From NCBI RefSeq assembly GCF_009797935.1, contig NZ_VOLC01000002.1, positions 521,142 to 585,141 of the forward strand: DNA of 64,000 bases, read 5' to 3'. The translations under genes and the position numbers were made by a program. Shown piece by piece: positions 37,109 through 45,699 of the stretch; within the stretch, counting starts at the first letter, position 1; each line of letters opens with the position of its first letter. The DNA is from Lunatibacter salilacus (lineage in GTDB: Bacteria > Bacteroidota > Bacteroidia > Cytophagales > Cyclobacteriaceae). The notes below the pieces were generated by a model. The model saw nothing but the letters and a program-made list of their open reading frames with translations. It made no database searches and had not been told where the DNA came from.

Positions 37109-37449
37109 GTAGTGAAATTAATTACAAATGAGATAGTGTCCGGTCATCAAATCTAAATTTTGCATGCATTAGATGATCTTTTTCGTTTAGACCACAAAGC
37201 TAACAGTTTTAGTAGGGTATTCAATAATTGGAGCATGATTTTTTTACTGTAATATTTTTTCAGGAAACAGCAATCCACATAATAGTTTTTGTTTTGGAAA
37301 AAAATCTTTTTCTTTGCATGCCAAAAGAAATATAAAGGCATCAAAGGCAGTACGATCCGAGTTGACAGCTAAATTCCCCCTAGGTCTATACAAGTTTACT
37401 TATTTGGTTAATTTCTTTATTATTTTTACTACTTCAACCCACACTATAC
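37109..37449. other. Divergent intergenic region between sulfate genes and second export module
   Basis: About 340 bp with no credible gene. It must hold promoters for both divergent operons. CAAATCTA near 37157 gives TAGATTTG on the minus strand as a possible -7 element, but no -33 element is correctly spaced. No confident plus-strand promoter was found. Confidence 0.5.
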
Positions 37450-38250
37450 ATGAAATACATCGGGTTTATCTCCTTATTCGCACTATTGGTTTCTATTAGT
37501 TGTGTCCCCAATGAACGGTTGATCTATCTCCAAAACTTGGAAAATCAACCTCAAATTGCAGAAGATTCATTAATTTTTTATGCGTTGGACGAATACCGAC
37601 TTCAATATAATGACATCATAGATGTGAAAATCCAGACAAATTCGGAAGAAATGAATGAATTGTTCAATATTAAGCAACAACAAATGCAGGGAAGTCAGCA
37701 GCTAATAGGGGGTGGAGACATTTATTATATGACGGGTTATACGGTTGATCGGAACGGGCAAATCGATTTACCTTTAATTGGGAATTTGAAGGTTAGTAAT
37801 AAAACGTTAGCTGAAACTAAATTAGCAATTATCGAAAAATTAAGTAGATTTATAGTTTCAAATGAATTTTTTGTGCGTGTCAAACTTGGAGGGATACGTT
37901 ACAGTGCGTTAGGTGACGTAAGAAGGCCTGGGAAATATGTCGTATTACAAGACCGAATGACAATCTTTGAGGCCATCGCCAATGCCGGGGATTTAAGTAC
38001 CACTGCCAAACGAGATGAAATCCTCCTGATCAGGCAATATCCCGAAGGTACCAAACTGCACCGGGTCAACCTACTGGACAGAAATATTGTCCATACCCCC
38101 TTTTATTTTATACAGCCCAATGACCAAATTTATGCGGAACCGATGAAAATAAGAGAAGTGGGAGCCGGAGAAAATGTGGCACAGTCCCTTCAGCTATTTG
38201 TAACCTCCATCACAGCGGCTGCATTGATATTGAACTTGGTATTACGATAA
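37450..38250 (+). CDS. Wza-like outer-membrane polysaccharide export lipoprotein (second copy)
   Basis: This 266-residue lipoprotein (SISC, Cys18) has the Poly_export domain (YRLQYNDIIDVKIQTN), an SLBB-like domain (GGIRYSALGDVRRPGKYVV) and a hydrophobic C-terminal helix. It is clearly paralogous to the protein at 1140-1949. It forms an operon with the Wzc-like kinase gene 19 bp downstream and should provide the outer-membrane exit pore. Confidence 0.93.
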   Translation: MKYIGFISLFALLVSISCVPNERLIYLQNLENQPQIAEDSLIFYALDEYRLQYNDIIDVKIQTNSEEMNELFNIKQQQMQGSQQLIGGGDIYYMTGYTVDRNGQIDLPLIGNLKVSNKTLAETKLAIIEKLSRFIVSNEFFVRVKLGGIRYSALGDVRRPGKYVVLQDRMTIFEAIANAGDLSTTAKRDEILLIRQYPEGTKLHRVNLLDRNIVHTPFYFIQPNDQIYAEPMKIREVGAGENVAQSLQLFVTSITAAALILNLVLR

Positions 38251-38269
38251 TAGAAAGTATTAATACATC

Positions 38270-40693
38270 ATGGAAGAATCGGAAGAAGAAATAGATCTTA
38301 AGGAAATTTTATTTAAATATCTTCGGTATTGGCCGTTACTTTTTATTTGTGCGGCGAGTGGTTTAACATTTGCCTTTATTTTTAATAAAATTGCAATTCC
38401 ACTATACCAAATTGAGTCTTCCGTATTAATTAAAGAAGAAGCGGGTATGACATTAGGTGCGGATATATTTGAAGGAACTGGATTGTCCAAACCAAATAAT
38501 AATCTTCAAAATGAAATTGGCATTCTCAAAAGCAGAAGTCTTGCAGCCGAGACTTTAAATATGTTAAATTATAATGTAACTTATTATCAGGAGGGATTTT
38601 TCAACGAATTAGAGATGTTCGGAAATATTCCATTTTTAGTAGAAGTCGATTGGAAGCACCCCCAACTCACGAATGGTAAATTATCCATAATAAAAAAAGA
38701 TTCAAATACATATAGATTAACTATTGAAGATGATGCATTCTCCCTATTTTCTCCAAGTGATCCAAATTATAAAACTGGAGTAGAATATTTGGAACTTCAA
38801 GAAGACGATTACACGTTTGGTGAGTGGCTAGAGGGAATTAATTATCGATTCCGGGTAATGGATATTAACGGAGAGGTAAATAACCCGGTACTTTTTGAAA
38901 TTAATGATACACCCTCATTGGCAAACCAATATATAGCTGCATTAACTATAACTCCCCTCAGCAAAGACGGTAGTATTTTGATTTTGGGATTGGAGCATAA
39001 CAATAGGAAAAAAGGTGAGGTTTACCTCAACAAATTGGTTGATGTGTACCTCGAGCGGGAATTGCAAGAAAAAAACCTTACAGCAGCAAACACCGTCAAA
39101 TTTATTGACGAGCAGCTATCCGGGATATCAGATTCCCTTTCCTTTATTGAAGACCGTCTTGAAACGTACCGGACAGAAAATCAGGTATTTAACCTAAGCC
39201 AAGAAGGTAGTCTGATTTTTGAAAGACTAAATGAGTTGGAGCGAGAAAAGTCTACTATCGAATTGTCACTTACCTACTACAGGACTGTGATGACCTACCT
39301 GAATGAGGATCAGCTGGAGGATTTAGCAGCACCCTCTTTTATTGGCATTCAAGATCCTCTATTAAATGCCTTAGTTCTAAGTCTTGGAGAGCTTCAAAGT
39401 GAACGGGTTGAACTTTCCGCAACTTTTTCCGCTGAAGCCCCCGCCGTTAGAGAAGTTATTTCCAAAATACGAAATACAAAAAGCACTTTGATGGAAAATA
39501 TAAGAAGTGCTATAGCCAATGCCGAAGTATCATTATCAGAAATAAATCAACGATTATCTACCACGTCCCGAGAGATTAACAAGCTCCCGGCGACTGAACG
39601 TAACCTGATGGGGATTCAACGGCAATTCGCCATAAACGAAAACATTTATATATACTTATTAGAAAAAAGAGCAGAAGCAGAAATTACACGGGCGTCAAAC
39701 TCACCTACCAACGTATTGCTGGATTCAGCAAAGTCAGGTAGCCAACCAATCGCCCCGAAAAAAACTGTTAATTATCTTATTGGTATAATTTTGGGTTTAA
39801 TTGTGCCTTTAAGTTTTATAACGGTCAGAGACTTTTTTAACGTCAAAATCGGAAACCCCCAGGAAGTGGAGAAAAAACTGCGAATCCCATTAATTGGACT
39901 TGTTAATCTAAGCACGTATAAGAATAACTTAGTTATTTTTGATAAACCTAAGTCAATGATTACAGAGTCATTCCGAAATTTAAGGGCAAATATGGGATAT
40001 CTCGCACCCAACCAGTCCAAGTTAGTATTTGCTTTAACCTCTACGATTTCCGGTGAGGGAAAAACGTTTTGTTCTATAAATTTAGCATCCATTTATGCCA
40101 TCAGTGATAAAAAAGTGATCTTGGTAGGATTGGACCTTAGAAAACCTCGAATTGCAGATGATTTTGGCTTGGTAAATGACATGGGAGTTAGTACCTATTT
40201 AAGCTCCGACAAAGACTGGAGGAGAATGGTGAAAAAAACTAAAGAAAATAATTTGGATATCCTGCTTTCCGGACCTGTTCCCCCCAATCCAGCGGAATTG
40301 CTCCTTCAGGATAATTTCCAAAAGCTGATTCAAGAATTAAAAGAAACGTATGATGTCGTAATCCTTGATTGTCCTCCAGTAGGACTTGTATCAGAAACTT
40401 ACGAAATATTCAAATTTTCGGACCTTAATCTGATGATTGTTCGTCAGGATTATTCAGACAAGCAGTCACTGGAATTCATAAACAGCCTGGCAGAGAAAAA
40501 AAGCGTCAAAAAGCTTTACGCTATTCTCAACGGGGTGCAAAAAAGTAAAAACAGTTATGGAAGCTATGGCGGCTATGGTAATTATGGCTATGGCTATGGC
40601 AGTTCCGGCTATTACGATGATGAGCTTCCCAGAAAGAGGGATTGGTGGAAAAATCTGATTAAACGGACTAAAAAGAATTGGACTAACAATTAG
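38270..40693 (+). CDS. Wzc-like polysaccharide co-polymerase with BY-kinase domain
   Basis: This 807-residue protein combines a Wzz domain (membrane segments near residues 20-40 and 497-515, with a coiled-coil between) and a C-terminal tyrosine autokinase. Walker A is in SGEGKT (about 593-598), Walker A' in VGLDLRKPR and Walker B in VVILDCPPVGL (about 696-706). The tail (about 762-781) is rich in Tyr and Gly, the usual autophosphorylation cluster. Phosphorylation of this tail controls oligomer state and polymer export in characterised BY-kinases. No low-molecular-weight phosphatase gene is nearby. Confidence 0.94.
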   Translation: MEESEEEIDLKEILFKYLRYWPLLFICAASGLTFAFIFNKIAIPLYQIESSVLIKEEAGMTLGADIFEGTGLSKPNNNLQNEIGILKSRSLAAETLNMLNYNVTYYQEGFFNELEMFGNIPFLVEVDWKHPQLTNGKLSIIKKDSNTYRLTIEDDAFSLFSPSDPNYKTGVEYLELQEDDYTFGEWLEGINYRFRVMDINGEVNNPVLFEINDTPSLANQYIAALTITPLSKDGSILILGLEHNNRKKGEVYLNKLVDVYLERELQEKNLTAANTVKFIDEQLSGISDSLSFIEDRLETYRTENQVFNLSQEGSLIFERLNELEREKSTIELSLTYYRTVMTYLNEDQLEDLAAPSFIGIQDPLLNALVLSLGELQSERVELSATFSAEAPAVREVISKIRNTKSTLMENIRSAIANAEVSLSEINQRLSTTSREINKLPATERNLMGIQRQFAINENIYIYLLEKRAEAEITRASNSPTNVLLDSAKSGSQPIAPKKTVNYLIGIILGLIVPLSFITVRDFFNVKIGNPQEVEKKLRIPLIGLVNLSTYKNNLVIFDKPKSMITESFRNLRANMGYLAPNQSKLVFALTSTISGEGKTFCSINLASIYAISDKKVILVGLDLRKPRIADDFGLVNDMGVSTYLSSDKDWRRMVKKTKENNLDILLSGPVPPNPAELLLQDNFQKLIQELKETYDVVILDCPPVGLVSETYEIFKFSDLNLMIVRQDYSDKQSLEFINSLAEKKSVKKLYAILNGVQKSKNSYGSYGGYGNYGYGYGSSGYYDDELPRKRDWWKNLIKRTKKNWTNN

Positions 40694-40710
40694 TAACCCT
40701 CATCAACCAG

Positions 40711-40744
40711 GTAGACCTCCCATTTTATTGAATGGGAGGTCTAC
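40711..40744 (+). terminator. Terminator after wza-wzc module
   Basis: A perfect 14-bp stem (GTAGACCTCCCATT / AATGGGAGGTCTAC) with a 6-nt loop lies 18 bp after the stop, followed by TTATTTC. The T-tail is weak but the stem is strong. Confidence 0.75.
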
Positions 40745-40767
40745 TTATTTCTAATGTCAATAGATAA

Positions 40768-40959
40768 GGCTTTGAGTTTTACGCCCTGCTTTGGTACATT
40801 TCCCAAGATAAAGCGCTTGCCGACAACGCTGTTAAGAACATCAATGCATTGTCGGAAAGGTTGGAGTTGAAAATAATGGCGAACTTAAGCGGTTTGGGAT
40901 GTTGGTACAAATTTGGCCACCGAAGAAAATCAAGTAATCCGTTAATTCCCTATATTTAA
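40768..40959 (+). pseudogene. Possible gene remnant without start codon
   Basis: A stop-free frame of about 63 codons with plausible amino-acid composition (YISQDKALADNAVKNINAL) ends at 40959. It has no usable start, and an upstream stop cuts it off. I do not recognise the family. It may be the decayed tail of a gene, or chance. Confidence 0.25.
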
Positions 40960-40985
40960 CAAATCACCACCAAACTTAAAATAGC

Positions 40986-41921
40986 ATGAATTACGTTTAT
41001 GGGCTAGTCTTCACAATTTGCCTTTTTTCTTGCCAGCCCCAGGCTCCCTCCTACCTGGAATTTATGGCCATCGGTGATATCCCCTACCATCTTCCTGAGG
41101 ATTTTAGCCGTTTTGAAAACCTAATAGCTGAAATTAACACACAGCAGCCTTCCTTTACCATACACGTGGGTGATATCAAATCCGGAAGCACCGAATGCAG
41201 TGATCCCTATTTTATGAAAATCAGGGATTATTTCAACCAGTTTGACAATCCGTTAATTTACACCCCGGGTGACAATGAATGGACAGACTGCTACCGCCCC
41301 GCTTGCGGGGAGTATGAGCCGGAAGAAAGGCTGGACAAATTGAGGGAGCTTTTCTTTTCACAGCCCCAAAGCCTTGGTAAAAACCCCTTACCGCTCACTA
41401 CCCAGAACAATGTTGAGGGATGGGAAAAATTCGTGGAAAATGCCCAGTGGGAAATGCATAACATTTCCTTCGGCACCCTTCATGTAGTGGGGTCTAATAA
41501 CAATTTAAAACTGGACAGTCTTGCACTTAACGATGAATTTTATGAAAGAGAAATGGCCAGCCTCTTTTGGCTCAACAGGCTCTTTGATAATGCTACCGAA
41601 AAGGAGCATCAGGGTGTGGTGATTATGTTGCATGCCGGGCTAAATTACCGCAGCCAGGAGGACAGCAACGGTCACCTGAGTTTTGTCAACCTACTTCGGG
41701 AAAGGGTGATGGCATTCGAAAACCCCGTATTACTCCTCTATGGGGATTTCCATAAATTTGTAATAGACAAACCACTACTCGATGACAATAGAAGAGTACT
41801 TACCAACTTCACCGCCGCACAGGTCTTCGGTGACCGGGACATGCATGCGCTCCGCATCCGCATCAACCCGGAAAACCCGAACCTATTTGAAATCAATCAG
41901 CATTTCGTCCCGGGAAACTGA
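40986..41921 (+). CDS. Calcineurin-like metallophosphoesterase lipoprotein
   Basis: This 311-residue lipoprotein (LFSC, Cys16) has the metallophosphatase motif order: GDI (30-32), VGDIKSG (61-67), GDNEW (95-99), a His in MLHAGLNY and GDFHKF. It would hydrolyse a phosphoester in the periplasm or at the outer membrane. The substrate cannot be inferred; GDNEWTDCYR is typical of a subgroup of uncharacterised secreted metallophosphatases. Confidence 0.85.
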   Translation: MNYVYGLVFTICLFSCQPQAPSYLEFMAIGDIPYHLPEDFSRFENLIAEINTQQPSFTIHVGDIKSGSTECSDPYFMKIRDYFNQFDNPLIYTPGDNEWTDCYRPACGEYEPEERLDKLRELFFSQPQSLGKNPLPLTTQNNVEGWEKFVENAQWEMHNISFGTLHVVGSNNNLKLDSLALNDEFYEREMASLFWLNRLFDNATEKEHQGVVIMLHAGLNYRSQEDSNGHLSFVNLLRERVMAFENPVLLLYGDFHKFVIDKPLLDDNRRVLTNFTAAQVFGDRDMHALRIRINPENPNLFEINQHFVPGN

Positions 41922-42210
41922 GTTTTTAATGGTTAATTGTTAATGGTCAATTTGCGTCTTCTAATTCCTTTATCATCCGGACATCCGAGGCAAGGCAGAA
42001 CATGGCAGGATTGGGTTTTGGCGGGAAAGGAATAGCCTATCCAACCATCACCGCTGCCAAAACTGCCCCGCCCCCTTCCCTCCCTCCCGCAAACTATGTG
42101 GTCTGCGGGATTTCAACTCTACAGGAGGTTGATAGATTACGTTAATTATTGAGAATTTTCCATAATGCATACGTCTGTGGAGGCAATTTTCCTAGTAAAA
42201 CGGGAGTAAA

Positions 42211-42241
42211 AGTCCCCCCTAAAGGGAGGATTTCGGGGGGC
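42211..42241. repeat. C-run/G-run palindrome
   Basis: CCCCCC and GGGGGG flank AAAGGGAGG. This type of CCCCCTAAAGGGGG-like palindrome recurs in intergenic DNA of Bacteroidota. Confidence 0.5.
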
Positions 42242-42308
42242 AAACCCGGAGCCGAAATGTCAATTTTATCCCTCAACAATTGCACTTTCCGGGTTCTCAA
42301 CTACATTC

Positions 42309-42480
42309 CGATTTCCAATATATTTCAACTTTATTTCGGCCATAGGCCATACCCTGAACCGCTACGCTCCACAGGGTCTAAGCTTCGCTCCGATTTCCAC
42401 TATATTTCAACCTTTTTAATTTCAATAAATATCCAGTATCTAATAATATCAACTTTAATATTTCGGCCGTAGGCCATATT
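42309..42480. repeat. Intergenic direct repeats (ATTTCGGCC[A/G]TAGGCCAT and CGATTTCCA[A/C]TATATTTCAAC)
   Basis: ATTTCGGCCATAGGCCAT (42333-42350) recurs with one change at 42460-42477, and CGATTTCCAATATATTTCAAC (from 42309) recurs with one change from 42390. A small hairpin ACCCTG/CAGGGT lies at 42351-42376. The 602-bp gap 41922-42523 holds no credible gene and appears to be built from such repeats. Confidence 0.65.
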
Positions 42481-42523
42481 TCTATTATATTTCCACCATA
42501 TTTCAACCGAACCATCCAGAAAA

Positions 42524-43486
42524 ATGCGTTTAATTCAATTCAAAACAACCGAAAACAACCAGAATGTAGGCCTCGTCGATGATTCATCTATTATTGTTCT
42601 GGAGGGGGTTTCCAGTACCTATCAGTTGGTGCAGCAGACCTTTCAAACCGGTATATCGCTGCCTGACCTGATCGATCAATTTGCCGTCGGACCCCGCTTG
42701 GATTACCCTACATTGATTCGTGAAAACCGCATCCTGTTGCCCTTGGACCATCCGGATCCCTATCATGCATGGATAACGGGCACAGGGTTAACCCACTTGG
42801 GCAGTGCTTCTTCCAGAGATGCCATGCACCAAAAACTGAAGCAGAGCGACCCGGATGAGGTGACGGACTCCATGCGTATGTTTCGGATGGGGCTGGAAAA
42901 CGGAAAAATGGTGAACAACACTCCCGGAATACAGCCGGAATGGTTTTATAAAGGTAACGGACTGATGGCTGTTCCTTCCGGTCAACCCCTGCCTTCTCCA
43001 TCCTTCGCAATGGACGGAAGCGAAGAACCGGAAGTAGTTGGACTCTACGTCAACGGACCGGACGGCACCCCTTTTAGAGTAGGATTCGCATTGGGCAATG
43101 AGTTTTCCGACCATACCATGGAAAAAATAAATTACCTGTATTTGGCCCATTCCAAATTGAGGCACTGCTCCTATGGCCCGGAATTACTTATAGGAGATCT
43201 TCCCAACCACCTTACAGGTACTTCCAAAATTGCCCGAGGCAATGAGGTGGTTTGGGAGAAAAAATTTCTAACCGGGGAAGCCAATATGAGCCACAACCTC
43301 GCCAACCTGGAGCACCATCACTTTAAATATGACTTATTCAGACAACCGGGAGACGTTCACGTCCATTACTTTGGCACCTCAGTGCTAAGTTTCGCTGACG
43401 GGATCGAGGTGCGGCACGGGGATAAATTTGAAATAAACATTCCCGAATTTGGACAACCACTGACAAACACTTTACACCAGATTTAA
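42524..43486 (+). CDS. Fumarylacetoacetate-hydrolase-fold protein (AraD1-like)
   Basis: This 320-residue protein resembles the AraD1-like group of the FAH superfamily: HAWITGTGLTHLGSA, FYKGNGLMAVPSGQP, an acidic metal-site region EEPEVVGLYV, and a C-terminal HVHYFGTSVLSFADG. FAH-fold enzymes act on 2-keto-3-deoxy sugar acids and acylpyruvates using Mg2+. A role in sugar-acid catabolism is a family inference; no partner genes for such a pathway are adjacent. Confidence 0.82.
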   Translation: MRLIQFKTTENNQNVGLVDDSSIIVLEGVSSTYQLVQQTFQTGISLPDLIDQFAVGPRLDYPTLIRENRILLPLDHPDPYHAWITGTGLTHLGSASSRDAMHQKLKQSDPDEVTDSMRMFRMGLENGKMVNNTPGIQPEWFYKGNGLMAVPSGQPLPSPSFAMDGSEEPEVVGLYVNGPDGTPFRVGFALGNEFSDHTMEKINYLYLAHSKLRHCSYGPELLIGDLPNHLTGTSKIARGNEVVWEKKFLTGEANMSHNLANLEHHHFKYDLFRQPGDVHVHYFGTSVLSFADGIEVRHGDKFEINIPEFGQPLTNTLHQI

Positions 43487-43557
43487 CTTCAAAGAGTTAA
43501 TGAAAAACGGTGAAATAAATATGGAAATCCGAAGAATTTCCCCTAGCAAATGAAGAT

Positions 43558-43624
43558 AAACCTTCCAGTTTACACCCATTTAATTCGAACACCTTGCTAA
43601 CTATCAACAAAACCTGGAAGGTTT
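43558..43624. repeat. AAACCTTCCAGG inverted-repeat element, copy 1
   Basis: A 67-bp element with terminal arms AAACCTTCCAG and CTGGAAGGTTT. Its interior matches copy 3 (59948-60016) in reverse orientation, for example CCCATTTAATT and ATCAACAAAACCTGGAAGG. It lies between the FAH-family gene and the mannose-synthase promoter. Confidence 0.85.
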
Positions 43625-43665
43625 GCGTATTTAAGGAAATATTCCATAAAAGTCAATTCAGTCGC

Positions 43666-43695
43666 TTGCAAACAGGCACTTTAATCCTATTTTTG
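43666..43695 (+). promoter_or_regulatory. Bacteroidota-type promoter for polyprenol-phosphate mannosyltransferase gene
   Basis: TTG (43666-43668), a 19-nt spacer and TATTTTTG (43688-43695) match the Bacteroidota pattern. The ATG is at 43710, so the leader would be only a few nucleotides long. Confidence 0.6.
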
Positions 43696-43709
43696 CCCTT
43701 TGTTTCATT

Positions 43710-44456
43710 ATGCAGTCAGACAAACTCGTCATCATACCAACTTACAATGAGGTAGAAAATATCTCGGAAATGATTCATGCCATCATGGCACTGGAGGAGT
43801 TATTTGATCTTTTAGTGATTGATGATCAATCACCTGACGGGACCGCTGAAATGGTTAAGGTTGCAAAATCCGATTTCCCGGGAAGAATACATCTCTTGCA
43901 GCGTGAGGGAAAGCAAGGTTTGGGAACGGCGTATATTGATGGATTCCAATATGCGTTGGCTAGAAATTATGCCTTCATATTTGAAATGGATGCCGACTTT
44001 TCCCATAACCCCGCGGATCTTCCGAAACTTTATCGGGCGTGTGCGGAAGATGGGTTTGATATGGCCATAGGTTCCCGGTACATTACCGGAGTGAATGTAG
44101 TCAACTGGCCCATGGGCAGGGTGCTTATGTCATTTTTCGCCAGTAAGTATGTGCAGCTCGTCACCGGAATCCCCATCAAGGACACGACGGCGGGATTTGT
44201 ATGTTACAGGGAGCGGGTATTACGGGCATTCCCTTTGGAGAAGGTCAAGTTTATTGGGTATGCATTTCAGATCGAGATGAAATTCACTACTTGGAAAATG
44301 GGTTTTAAAATTGTTGAGATTCCCATAATATTTACCGACCGGACCAAAGGCACCTCGAAAATGTCCAAACACATTTTTAGGGAGGCTATATTTGGGGTGA
44401 TTTATATGAAAGTGAAAAGTTGGTTCAAAAAATATCCGTCTAGTCAAACCGGATAG
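43710..44456 (+). CDS. Polyprenol monophosphomannose synthase (GT2)
   Basis: This 248-residue GT2 enzyme resembles dolichol-phosphate mannose synthases: PTYNEVENI (10-18), DDQSPDGT (38-45), the DAD metal site (94-96) and SRYITGVNVVNWP. It would make polyprenyl-phosphate-mannose from GDP-mannose as a lipid-linked donor for periplasmic glycosylation. It lacks the C-terminal membrane helices of some homologues. Its 3' end overlaps the convergent permease gene by 17 nt. Confidence 0.9.
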   Translation: MQSDKLVIIPTYNEVENISEMIHAIMALEELFDLLVIDDQSPDGTAEMVKVAKSDFPGRIHLLQREGKQGLGTAYIDGFQYALARNYAFIFEMDADFSHNPADLPKLYRACAEDGFDMAIGSRYITGVNVVNWPMGRVLMSFFASKYVQLVTGIPIKDTTAGFVCYRERVLRAFPLEKVKFIGYAFQIEMKFTTWKMGFKIVEIPIIFTDRTKGTSKMSKHIFREAIFGVIYMKVKSWFKKYPSSQTG

Positions 44457-45660
44457 ATTTGATGGGGTTTACGTTGCTGATGATCATGGAAGGTATAAAC
44501 AAAACGGCTGTGCTGATGATCAGAATAAGCACATTCAAGCCCATAAATACGGGCCAATTCCAGAATATGGGAACAAAGTCCATGTAGTAATTTTCCGGAT
44601 CAAGGTGGATAATTTTCGTTTTCTCCTGAATCCACCCAAACGAAAACCCAACGAGATTACCTATAAGCATTCCCCTACCTATTATTCGAAGGCCATTCCA
44701 AATAAAAATCCGTCTAATTTGGGAATTTTGGGCACCGAGAGCTTTTAAAATGCCTATCATCTGAGTCCTTTCCATAATCAGGATAAACAAAATAGAAACC
44801 ATATTAAAAGAAGCAACAAATAATATCAATCCCAAAAACACATACACATTGTTGTTCAGCAACTCCAACCAGTCAAAGATCTGCAGGTATTTATCCGTGG
44901 CCTTTACCAATTTTAGATCGTAATCTATCAAATCATACAAATCCATTGCATGGGCATCAATTTGTCGTGGATCCTTCAGAAACACTTCAAATCCCCCTAC
45001 TTCATTTTCCTCCCAGTCATTCAGCACCCGAATTGTCTGAATATCTCCAAGTATAACCTTATTGTCAAAATCCTCCAAGAACGTTTCATAAAGGCCAACG
45101 ATCTCAAATCTTCGGAATCGGGGAGGTTCCTGGACAAAATACATGGTGATCAGATCCCCTACATCAAGAAGCAACTTGTTGGCAATTTTTGTGCTTAGAA
45201 TTATCTCGTTTGAGGCGGCTCCTGTTTCCGGAAACTGAATAAATCTCCCTTTGACCATCGATGATCTGAAGGAGAGGGTGTCAAAATCTGGACCTATGCC
45301 TTTCATGATAACCCCTTCGACTTCCTCGTCACCCTTTAGTAGCCCAGGTTTATTGGCATATGCCTGCACATGCCGGATATAGTCGGATTCGGGATATTGG
45401 GTATAAAAAAAACTATCCTTACTTGTGGGTGACTCCTCCAGCGATTTAGTCAAAACAAATCGGTGAATCTGATAATGCCCTGTAAATGAAAATACTTTGT
45501 CAGCTATCACCGACTGGAAACCTCCCAATACCATGAAAGAGATAATCAGAATTGCCAGTCCAATCGCAATGCTCGCCACTGCTATCCGATGGATGGTCCC
45601 GGTAAATCCCCCGGTACGCTTAAAACTAATTCTTTTAGCAATGAAGTAGGAAAGGTTCAA
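44440..45660 (-). CDS. FtsX-like (LolC/E-type) ABC transporter permease
   Basis: This 406-residue protein has one N-terminal membrane segment (about 28-50), a periplasmic MacB/Lol-like domain, and three C-terminal membrane segments in an FtsX domain (SILFILIMERTQMIGILKALG). LolC/E permeases release lipoproteins from the inner membrane for transport to the outer membrane. The only in-frame start before a stop is TTG at 45660, and the N-terminus (NLSYFIAKRISF) fits the family. No LolD-type ATPase lies beside it. Confidence 0.88.
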   Translation of the reverse strand: MNLSYFIAKRISFKRTGGFTGTIHRIAVASIAIGLAILIISFMVLGGFQSVIADKVFSFTGHYQIHRFVLTKSLEESPTSKDSFFYTQYPESDYIRHVQAYANKPGLLKGDEEVEGVIMKGIGPDFDTLSFRSSMVKGRFIQFPETGAASNEIILSTKIANKLLLDVGDLITMYFVQEPPRFRRFEIVGLYETFLEDFDNKVILGDIQTIRVLNDWEENEVGGFEVFLKDPRQIDAHAMDLYDLIDYDLKLVKATDKYLQIFDWLELLNNNVYVFLGLILFVASFNMVSILFILIMERTQMIGILKALGAQNSQIRRIFIWNGLRIIGRGMLIGNLVGFSFGWIQEKTKIIHLDPENYYMDFVPIFWNWPVFMGLNVLILIISTAVLFIPSMIISNVNPIKSIRFD

Positions 45661-45699
45661 TGAAGTCGCTTATTTTGTTTGTAAGAAACGCAAATTACT

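Noticed and set aside
41922..42200. Decayed coding sequence before the FAH-family gene
   Set aside because: Several stop-free stretches exist, but none has consistent codon character or a recognisable motif.
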